Made by a program: the position numbers and the translations under genes | The notes under the pieces: generated by a model | Seen by the model: only the letters and a program-made list of their open reading frames with translations | Databases searched by the model: none | Told to the model about the DNA's origin: nothing | Assembly: GCA_031283505.1 (NCBI GenBank) | Contig: JAITBO010000056.1 | Span: 1-11,071, forward strand | Length of the DNA: 11,071 nucleotides | Direction: 5' to 3' | Source of the DNA: Treponema sp. | Lineage (GTDB): Bacteria; Spirochaetota; Spirochaetia; Treponematales; Breznakiellaceae | In this document: positions 1-4,990 of the stretch, piece after piece | Layout: every line of letters begins with the position of its first letter | Numbering within the stretch: position 1 is the first letter of the stretch

Positions 1-33
1 TAGAGGCATCATTCGTTGAATTCGTTTTTCCAT
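1..33 (-). CDS. 5' end of an unidentified gene running off the left edge
   Basis: Only the first codons are inside the window. Read on the minus strand they encode MEKRIQRMMPL. ATG at 31-33 is the likely start. A TTG immediately upstream in the same frame (34-36) is also possible because the GAGGG Shine-Dalgarno sequence (about 45-49) is better spaced for it. The gene is called real because a near-consensus promoter and a GA-rich ribosome site lie directly in front. Eleven residues are too few to name a family. The promoter-overlapping inverted repeat would fit a self-regulating transcription factor, but that is inference. Confidence 0.55.
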   Translation of the reverse strand, partial: MEKRIQRMMPL

Positions 34-66
34 CAATGTTTTCACCCTCGTTTATTTGATGAAAAC

Positions 67-95
67 ATTATAGCATAAGTAAACTAATTGTTCAA
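67..95 (-). promoter_or_regulatory. Near-consensus sigma-70 promoter of the left-edge gene
   Basis: On the minus strand, TTGAAC (90-95) is followed by exactly 17 bases and then TATAAT (67-72). The predicted start of transcription lies about 20-25 bases ahead of the coding start at 33. This is the cleanest promoter in the window. Confidence 0.75.
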
Positions 96-108
96 CTTGT
101 TTTTGAAC
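90..108. promoter_or_regulatory. Inverted-repeat operator candidate over the -35 box
   Basis: GTTCAA (90-95) and TTGAAC (103-108) form a perfect 6-bp inverted repeat separated by 7 bases. One arm is the -35 element itself, so a dimeric regulator bound here would block RNA polymerase. The regulator is unknown. Confidence 0.5.
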
Positions 109-149
109 TAATCCTAAGGGGGTGTCGAGGAATAGGATACGGAAAACGC

Positions 150-263
150 AGAGAATCCATTGAACTGCCGTGTACCGAACGGTACGCACGGTGGTGGAGG
201 AAACGAAGTTTCCACGAGGACGGCTACTCAAATAATGGGTAGCCTCTTACCCGATACTCGATT
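150..263 (+). mobile_element. Group II intron remnant: domains V and VI only
   Basis: Positions 164-196 fold as a domain V-like hairpin. The lower arm CTGCCGTG and upper arm TACC are capped by GAAC, and the 3' arm carries the two-base CG bulge typical of domain V (GGTA, CG, CACGGTGG). Positions 219-245 fold as a domain VI-like stem (GGCTACtc pairing with ggGTAGCC), followed by a CTCGAT 3' terminus near 257-262. From recall, bacterial group II introns often read GGTGGTG, then TGA, then GAGGACGG between the two domains; here a 19-base palindromic segment replaces the TGA. Domains I-IV and the reverse transcriptase are absent: only about 40 bases separate this from the left-edge promoter. It cannot splice or move by itself. 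Confidence 0.6.
199..213. repeat. Micro-palindrome inside the intron remnant
   Basis: GGAAAC, GAA, GTTTCC is a perfect 6-bp stem with a 3-base loop, sitting between domains V and VI. A near-identical unit is found at 8565-8581 inside an IS256 remnant. Confidence 0.6.
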
Positions 264-294
264 TAAAAATTTCCTGTAGCGAAGGGGAGAGCGC

Positions 295-315
295 GGGACC
301 GCCCGGAGGCGGCCC
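295..315. terminator. GC-rich hairpin after the metal-binding protein gene
   Basis: GGG (295-297) and CCGCC (299-303) pair with GGCGG (308-312) and CCC (313-315) around a CGGA loop, with one bulged A. It begins 7 bases beyond the stop codon of the minus-strand gene ending at 322. There is no adjacent T run on the minus strand, so a classical intrinsic terminator is only possible, not demonstrated. Confidence 0.35.
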
Positions 316-321
316 AGGTTT

Positions 322-1812
322 TCAGTAGAGAGCCTCTTTCAGGTTTTGTATATTTTGAGACATTAAGCCATAATAGTTTGCTCCCCGGTCAAAATCCCTT
401 TTGGAAATGTTATGCACTGCATGAAGCAGTAGTTTTTTTGCTTCCGTTTCCTCACAGATTGTATCGGCGATTTTTTCGTTGGACAGTTCTATATGAAAAA
501 CTACGGGGATCTTTTCAGACCTGACCTTGTTGATCAAAAAGGCTACGGTCGCGGCGCTGGCTTCCGTTTCTGTAGAACAGCCGGGGAAGGCCGCAAAGTA
601 ACTGAGGCCATAAGCATCGGCAAAGTAACGGAAGGGGAAACGGTCGCCGAATACAAAAACTTTCCGTTTGGATCCTTTTATCATATTCTGAAAAGAAGCG
701 TCCAGATCCGTCAATTTTGCCAGGTAGGACGCGGTATTTTTTTCATAGGCATCCGCATTAGGCGTGTCCCGTTCTTTAAGCGCATCGGCGATTTTCCGTA
801 CAATGAGTTTTGCGTTTCCGGGGGAAGTCCAGACGTGTTCGTCATATTCCGCTTCTTCTTCGTGGTCGTGGCCTGTCATTTCCGCCACGATTTCGTCCTT
901 CGTCAACCCGGCAGGATAATAGGTCGGATAATTCACCGGATTTGTATCTTCCATAAGTTCGTCAAAACTTTTATCACTTGTATATATGTGGAAGTGTTCC
1001 GATTTGGCGGGAACAATCAGGTGATCGCTAAACATGACATACTTGGGCGCGCCCTTTGACGGATTTCCAGGAGCTTCAAATTTATAGCGTACCCAGAGAC
1101 TTCCATCATCCTCAGTTATAACGCCGGTTCCTCTATACGCATATTGAGCCTTTGCCGGAACGCCGTTTTTGTAGAATGTCATAGAATCGCCGGTAATGCT
1201 GATCTTATCCATATCCGTCGTATACGCCGTTTTATACTGCTCGTAATATTCAGGGGCCGTTTTTTCGCCGCTTTCTGCCTTGTGTTTCATTACCGGATCC
1301 AGCGTTCCGTCAAGCAAATAGGGATAAACCGATTGCCAATCTCCCGCCCAATCTGTCAGGGCGCGGTCTTTGACATCTTCAATGGTAAAGTCTTCGTGCC
1401 CGTGGTCGTAGCCTTCCTCTTCGTCTTGCATACCTTCGACGACAACTTCCTCCACCACTTCCACGCAGTCCATGAGGGTGATAATTTTCATGCGGCTTGT
1501 ATCTATTGATTCGAGGATGTGTTCCACCCAGGCGTCGGATTCCCCTCCCACATAAATAAAGATGTCGCAGTTTTGTATCTTGATGATGTCCTGAGGGGTC
1601 GGTTCGAAGGAGTGGCTTTCCGCGCCGGGCGGAAGCAACATGGTGAGGTTAATCCGGTCTCCGGCAATTTCGCGGACAAAATCATAGGGTGGAAAAATAG
1701 TGGCGACCACGTTTATTTTTCCATTCGGCTTTCCAGTGTCCCGCCGCCCCGCAGCCGGCAGGGCAAGAGTGATGGACGCCAACACACAAACAAAAAGAAC
1801 CATTCGTTTCAT
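322..1812 (-). CDS. znuA: Periplasmic zinc-binding protein: ZnuA fold with a nested ZinT domain
   Basis: This is a 496-residue exported metal-capture protein, predicted to bind zinc in the periplasm for an ABC importer. Residues 1-21 are a Sec signal peptide without a lipobox Cys. Residues 33-120 are the N-terminal ZnuA lobe, with the ligand-type His67 in ESHSFEP. Residues 137-139 (HGH) and 315-317 (HDH) mark the two ends of the His-rich loop. Between them, about 141-312, lies a complete ZinT domain: DWAGDWQSVYPYL near 154, then His264, His273 and His275 in the SDH and HFH motifs. The ZnuA fold resumes at DEHVW with ligand-type His326, and E442 (HIELSNEKIADT) closes the site. The usual third His (as in HDAFGYF) is replaced: the sequence is FGDRFPFRYF near 388-397. 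The start is supported by AGGAG about 9 bases upstream. It lies downstream of the regulator and small membrane protein on the same strand. No permease or ATPase gene follows. Confidence 0.9.
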   Translation of the reverse strand: MKRMVLFVCVLASITLALPAAGRRDTGKPNGKINVVATIFPPYDFVREIAGDRINLTMLLPPGAESHSFEPTPQDIIKIQNCDIFIYVGGESDAWVEHILESIDTSRMKIITLMDCVEVVEEVVVEGMQDEEEGYDHGHEDFTIEDVKDRALTDWAGDWQSVYPYLLDGTLDPVMKHKAESGEKTAPEYYEQYKTAYTTDMDKISITGDSMTFYKNGVPAKAQYAYRGTGVITEDDGSLWVRYKFEAPGNPSKGAPKYVMFSDHLIVPAKSEHFHIYTSDKSFDELMEDTNPVNYPTYYPAGLTKDEIVAEMTGHDHEEEAEYDEHVWTSPGNAKLIVRKIADALKERDTPNADAYEKNTASYLAKLTDLDASFQNMIKGSKRKVFVFGDRFPFRYFADAYGLSYFAAFPGCSTETEASAATVAFLINKVRSEKIPVVFHIELSNEKIADTICEETEAKKLLLHAVHNISKRDFDRGANYYGLMSQNIQNLKEALY

Positions 1813-1839
1813 ACAAATAAACTCCTGTTAAGTGATCTT

Positions 1840-1864
1840 GTTTCAAAACTTCTGGTTTTGAAAC
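1840..1864. promoter_or_regulatory. Perfect 10-bp inverted repeat in the leader of the metal-binding protein gene
   Basis: GTTTCAAAAC (1840-1849) and GTTTTGAAAC (1855-1864) flank TTCTG. It lies 28 bases in front of the start at 1812, just beyond the AGGAG ribosome site. It may be an operator, an RNA hairpin, or one copy of a dispersed repeat: a related unit lies at 1916-1946. Confidence 0.5.
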
Positions 1865-1915
1865 GGGTTCTTGGAAAAAACGGTTTAAAGCCCGCTTTTT
1901 TTTAAATCCAAGGAA

Positions 1916-1946
1916 GCTGTTCTAAAATCTGACATTTTGAAACAGC
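1916..1946. repeat. Second, imperfect copy of the GTTTCAAAA-type inverted repeat
   Basis: GCTGTTCTAAAAT (1916-1928) and ATTTTGAAACAGC (1934-1946) pair at 11 of 13 positions around CTGAC. The core and the loop resemble the perfect palindrome at 1840-1864, so the two belong to one family. Both sit in the 257-base gap upstream of the metal-binding protein gene. Confidence 0.5.
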
Positions 1947-1986
1947 CTCAAATTAAAAAAATTAGCAATAATCAACAACCTCGCGC

Positions 1987-2012
1987 TGAAGCTCTCCCGC
2001 TCAAGCGGAGAG
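1987..2012 (+). repeat. Hairpin resembling an IS200/IS605 right end
   Basis: CTCTCCCGCT (1993-2002) pairs with AGCGGAGAG (2004-2012) with one bulged C, and is preceded by TGAAG. From recall, a GAAG-led GC hairpin of this kind follows tnpB genes in IS605-type elements. No tnpB sequence is left beside it, so this is a weak call. Confidence 0.25.
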
Positions 2013-2069
2013 ATTTCTTGGACATTAAACCTGTCGGCACGAATAAAAAGATTGAAAAAAAGGCAGACG

Positions 2070-2363
2070 TCATCTGTTCATTTTTACTTTTAGCCGCACG
2101 GAATTTAAAGGAACAAGATGAAGAACGGCAAAATTCAAAACAACGATGACCGGGAGAAGATCGCCTGATGAAAAGCCCGGACGAGCGGCGGCGTTTTTAA
2201 GCTGCCGGGAAAAATTCTCCACTCTCTGCATCAGGAGGCATACGGGACAGTCTTCGCCACAACAATCATGATCCGGCTGAACAGCGATAATGGTTTCTGA
2301 AACGAGGGCGGTCATGATAAAACAAAGGAAAAGGCTTATCCAAAAGCACCTTAGTCCGCTCAT
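2070..2363 (-). CDS. Small two-helix membrane protein with a Cys-rich external loop
   Basis: This encodes 97 residues from an ATG at 2363 that has GGAG 8 bases upstream. A longer form from 2399 would overlap the regulator gene and has no good ribosome site. Residues about 7-28 (FWISLFLCFIMTALVSETII) form one hydrophobic helix, and about 69-86 (LLPVIVVLNFAVLHLVPL) a second. Between them lies DHDCCGEDCPVCLLMQRVEN, with four Cys residues and a His, which would face outside if the N-terminus is inside. From recall, small proteins with an HDCxGEDCPxC motif occur beside zinc-import genes in Firmicutes and spirochaetes; no function is established to my knowledge. It starts 17 bases after the Fur-family gene on the same strand, so co-transcription is likely. 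Metal binding or redox sensing in the loop is inference. Confidence 0.7.
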   Translation of the reverse strand: MSGLRCFWISLFLCFIMTALVSETIIAVQPDHDCCGEDCPVCLLMQRVENFSRQLKNAAARPGFSSGDLLPVIVVLNFAVLHLVPLNSVRLKVKMNR

Positions 2364-2380
2364 GCCATGTGCTCCATGGT

Positions 2381-2803
2381 CTAAGTGTCGGCAATACATT
2401 TTTTGCAGGTCCCGTAAAAAACAGTTTTAAGCATATTGACCCGGAATTCATGTTTGTTGCAGAGATGTCTTTCGATTTCTTCCAGAAGGCCGCAGTCCGC
2501 ATGGATGAGGCTACCGCAAATTTCACATTTCAGATGAAAATGTTCCCGGCAATTTGCCCCGTTGTCTATGTACTGATAACAAGTGCTTTTGTCTTCGTGC
2601 AGGACATATTTGCGGATCTTCCCCTGGACCGTCAGTTTTTCAAGATGCCGGTAGACGGTCGTTTGCCCGATTGCTTCTTCCGCATCCTCAAAATAGCGGA
2701 CTATTTGGCTGACCGTTACATGGCCGCCCTCAAGGGATTTCAAATAATCAAGAATACATTGTCCCTGCCGAGTGCGGTAATTTACCGGACGTTTATGCGC
2801 CAT
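2381..2803 (-). CDS. Fur-family metalloregulator, probably a zinc sensor (Zur-like)
   Basis: This encodes 140 residues, typical Fur length. The N-terminal winged helix carries the recognition helix TTVYRHLEKL at residues 48-57. The dimerisation domain has HFHLKCEIC at 88-96 and the C-terminal pair C133/C136; the two CxxC motifs are the usual structural zinc site. His88, His90, His101 and His118 are available for the regulatory metal. ATG at 2803 is preferred because AGGA lies 9 bases upstream. An in-frame ATG at 2821 adds MIGYNP but has no ribosome site. The gene leads a same-strand cluster with a Cys-rich membrane protein and a ZnuA-ZinT protein, which favours zinc sensing; Fur or PerR-type specificity cannot be excluded from sequence alone. 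Two inverted repeats at the promoter and start codon suggest autoregulation. Confidence 0.9.
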   Translation of the reverse strand: MAHKRPVNYRTRQGQCILDYLKSLEGGHVTVSQIVRYFEDAEEAIGQTTVYRHLEKLTVQGKIRKYVLHEDKSTCYQYIDNGANCREHFHLKCEICGSLIHADCGLLEEIERHLCNKHEFRVNMLKTVFYGTCKKCIADT

Positions 2804-2818
2804 AGGATTGTATCCTAT
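2802..2818. promoter_or_regulatory. 17-bp perfect palindrome covering ribosome site and start codon of the Fur-family gene
   Basis: ATAGGAT (2802-2808), TGT, ATCCTAT (2812-2818). On the minus strand it contains the AGGA ribosome site and ends in the AT of the ATG at 2803. It could be a protein-binding site or an mRNA hairpin that hides the start. Confidence 0.45.
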
Positions 2819-2838
2819 CATGGCGGTTAATGTCTGTC

Positions 2839-2867
2839 AATATGAAAATGAATATTGTTTTCATATT
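2839..2867. promoter_or_regulatory. Fur/Zur-box-like inverted repeat upstream of the Fur-family gene
   Basis: AATATGAAAA (2839-2848) and TTTTCATATT (2858-2867) are perfect 10-bp arms around TGAATATTG. The A/T-rich composition and size suit a Fur-family operator. It overlaps a candidate minus-strand promoter: TTGTCA (2875-2880), an 18-base spacer, AATATT (2851-2856). Confidence 0.55.
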
Positions 2868-2881
2868 ATTTGCATGACAAC

Positions 2882-2912
2882 GTGGAAAAGAGCCGGTTTC
2901 CCGCTCTTCCAC
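2882..2912. repeat. Stem-loop between the regulator promoter and the IS3 element
   Basis: GTGGAAAAGAGC (2882-2893) pairs with GCTCTTCCAC (2903-2912), with a two-base AA bulge and a 9-base loop. It is followed by a small AAGCCA/TGGCTT hairpin and a run of nine G at 2950-2958. No gene is seen here. Function unknown. Confidence 0.4.
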
Positions 2913-2959
2913 AGTGACGGGGGATAAGCCATAGCTTGGCTTCGTTGCCGGGGGGGGGC

Positions 2960-3715
2960 TTGGACCTAACTCCATCTGGTGGATATAAAGATAAGCGGGA
3001 GATATAATCGAAGGAGAGGAAAAGATGGGAACGAAAGACAAAGAACGGCAGGTATAGCCGAAGGAATTCAAGGCCAAGGTAGTAGCGCTGGCAGAGAAGC
3101 CGGTGCGCCAGATAGCCGTAGATTTAGGGGTTAACGAAAATACCTATTACCAGTGGGCGAAGAAGGAGGTGTTCGGGAGCGGAAAAGGGCCGATGGGGAA
3201 CTGATGGATTTGATTCGCCGGATACAAGAGCAGCATCACTATCAGTATGGCAGCCCTCGGGTAATGGAAACTCTGCGCCGGGACTGGGGGAAGCAGGTAA
3301 GCCGTAAGATTTGAATGCCAAAGGGAGGAAGAAGTTAATCCCCACGACCAACTCGAACCACAGACTTCCGGTCTGCGAAAATATCCTGAACCGTGAGTTT
3401 CAGGCGGGCGGAGAGAAATGAGTGTCGTCGTACAACGGTACGCTATTACCTATCTGCGTACCCTGGGAGGCTGGGTATATCTGACGGTGGTAGTTGACCT
3501 TTATGACCGGAAAGTCATTGGCTGGGCCTTCAGCGGGGACATGGAGACCGTGGACGGCAAAGATGTTGCGGGGAAGTAAGACAATCGGTGTTCATGTCTG
3601 TTGATGCGTATTATAACCGGATTCGTATACATTCGGTGCTTGGCTATGTAGCCCCTGATGTGTTTAACTGTGGGCAAGTCGCTTAACAATGTCTACCCAA
3701 TGGGGTAAAGTCCAA
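2960..3715 (+). mobile_element. IS3-family element, internally deleted, both ends present
   Basis: The ends TTGGACCTAACTCCATCTGG (from 2960) and, read inward on the minus strand from 3715, TTGGACTTTACCCCATTGGG match at 15 of 20 positions, as expected for terminal inverted repeats. Length is about 756 bases against 1.2-1.5 kb for a complete family member. Target-site duplication is not clear. The left end abuts the G9 run. The right end lies 36 bases from the stop codon of prs. A TATAAT at 3003-3008 just ahead of the orfA remnant is probably the element's own promoter. Confidence 0.8.
3025..3686 (+). pseudogene. IS3-family transposase (orfA/orfB), multiply disrupted
   Basis: The orfA part starts at ATG 3025 after an AAGGAG ribosome site and reads MGTKDKERQV, then a stop at 3055-3057. 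It continues in frame as a helix-turn-helix region (KEFKAKVVALAEKPVRQIAV, then LGVNENTYYQWAKK) up to 3204. An orfB piece follows at about 3200-3314: IRRIQEQHHYQYGSPRVMET. Then come [20 protein letters not shown] and a TGG-to-TGA stop. [20 protein letters not shown] resumes at 3445. After METV (about 3550) a large deletion jumps to the C-terminal YYNRIRIHSVLGYVAPDVFN. The first Asp of the DDE triad (expected before ITYL) is replaced by a 17-base palindromic segment, and the second Asp and the Glu lie in the deleted part. It cannot be active. Confidence 0.85.
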
Positions 3716-3751
3716 TGGGAGGCTTCCCCCTTTTACGCGGACCCTGTATCT

Positions 3752-4963
3752 TCAACTCTCCGACAGAAGCTTCCCGATAAGTTCCCGGTTGTCCAGGAGG
3801 GAACTCAGGGACTGGCCTTGGTGGAGGCGGGATATGGTCTGGGCAAAAAGCCTGGTGATGTTCACGCTGACGTACCATTCCCGGGTGAGGAGTTCTTCCT
3901 GATAGACGGCGTTGGTGCCGATGATGCGGTAAAAAAGTCCGTCCCGAAAGGCGGCGTCAAAATGCTCTATGGCGTTCCCGGAAAATAGGGGAAGGCTGAT
4001 ACCGGCTATCACCGTCTTTGCCCCCTGCTCCCTGAGGAACTGCATGGCCTTGAGGAGGGTCCCGCCTGTGCCCAGCATATCGTCGGCCATGAACACCGTC
4101 TTGTCCTGTATGTTCCCCAGGAGTTTGATCTCGGCAATGTTGTTTTCCCGGGCGTCTTTGGAAACTTTGGAGTAGTCCCGTTCTTTATAGAGGAGGGCCA
4201 GGGGTTTTTTGAAGGCCGAAGCGTAAAATTTATTCCGGTCCACCGCTCCGGTATCCGGGGAGACAACGACAAAATCGCCGCCCTGGATTTCGGCAAGCCG
4301 GGAAAGCTGCCTGATGATCTGATAGCTTGCGTGAAGGTTCTCGATACGCATGAAGTTGAATCCGTTCCCTATTTCCCGGGAATGTATGTCCAGGGTGATG
4401 ATGCGGTCAACTCCCAAGGATTCCAGGATATTCCCAATGCGGCTGGCGGTAACCCCTTCCCTTCCCTTTTTCTTATGCTGCCGGGAATAGGGATAAACCG
4501 GCGTCACCAAAGTGATGCGATCCGATCCGGCCTGCTTTACCGCGTCAACGGTTACCAGGATGGTCATAAGGTGATCGTTCACCGTAAGGTTTTTCTTAAC
4601 GGAGCCATCGTTAAAACTCAGGGGATAGTGGTTTTCGGGGTCCTGGACGATATAGACATCTTTGCCCCGTATGGATTCAAGGATTTCCGCCTTGATTTCC
4701 CCGTTGGGAAACAGGGTGAACCGGGCGGGCACTTTGAAACGAGGGGTATGGATCCCGGTTTCGTCCCGGAGGGCATCATAGATGAAGCCGACGCGGCGGG
4801 TGACCGTGTCCACATCTACGGCGTACTTCTTCGCCATATCCGATACGGACTTGCAGAATTTATGGTGATAGCTTTTTTTCAGGTGATGAATGACTTCATC
4901 AGCGAATACTTCACCCCCCGGACAAGCAAGGATGGCGAGATTTTCGAGCCCAGTATATTTCAT
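3752..4963 (-). CDS. prs: Ribose-phosphate pyrophosphokinase (PRPP synthetase), long spirochaete-type form
   Basis: Transfers pyrophosphate from ATP to ribose 5-phosphate to make PRPP for nucleotide, His and Trp synthesis; cytoplasmic. The 403 residues contain the family motifs in order: FPNGEI (85-90), the ATP-site loop YPYSRQHKK (157-165), the metal-binding DIHS (192-195), SPDTGAVDRNKFY (235-247) and the PRPP loop ADDMLGTGGTL (293-303). The usual bacterial enzyme is about 310-320 residues. The extra length is an N-terminal segment (roughly residues 28-75, VSDMAKKYAVDVDTVTRRVG) and longer inter-motif stretches. AGG a few bases ahead of ATG 4963 supports the start. It begins 27 bases after the OmpA-family stop on the same strand, so the two are probably co-transcribed. 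The IS3 element lies just downstream. Confidence 0.92.
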   Translation of the reverse strand: MKYTGLENLAILACPGGEVFADEVIHHLKKSYHHKFCKSVSDMAKKYAVDVDTVTRRVGFIYDALRDETGIHTPRFKVPARFTLFPNGEIKAEILESIRGKDVYIVQDPENHYPLSFNDGSVKKNLTVNDHLMTILVTVDAVKQAGSDRITLVTPVYPYSRQHKKKGREGVTASRIGNILESLGVDRIITLDIHSREIGNGFNFMRIENLHASYQIIRQLSRLAEIQGGDFVVVSPDTGAVDRNKFYASAFKKPLALLYKERDYSKVSKDARENNIAEIKLLGNIQDKTVFMADDMLGTGGTLLKAMQFLREQGAKTVIAGISLPLFSGNAIEHFDAAFRDGLFYRIIGTNAVYQEELLTREWYVSVNITRLFAQTISRLHQGQSLSSLLDNRELIGKLLSES

Positions 4964-4990
4964 GAGTACCTATTCATACCATAACAGCGG

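Noticed and set aside
493..1509. Plus-strand open frames of 188 and 121 codons.
   Set aside because: Antisense shadows of the ZnuA-ZinT gene.
1940..2150. A 70-codon plus-strand open frame starting at 1937.
   Set aside because: Low-complexity Lys/Gln-rich translation covering palindromes and the antisense end of the small membrane protein gene.
2369..2830. A 153-codon plus-strand open frame.
   Set aside because: Antisense shadow of the Fur-family gene.
4331..4984. A 217-codon plus-strand open frame.
   Set aside because: Antisense shadow of prs, whose motifs are unmistakable.
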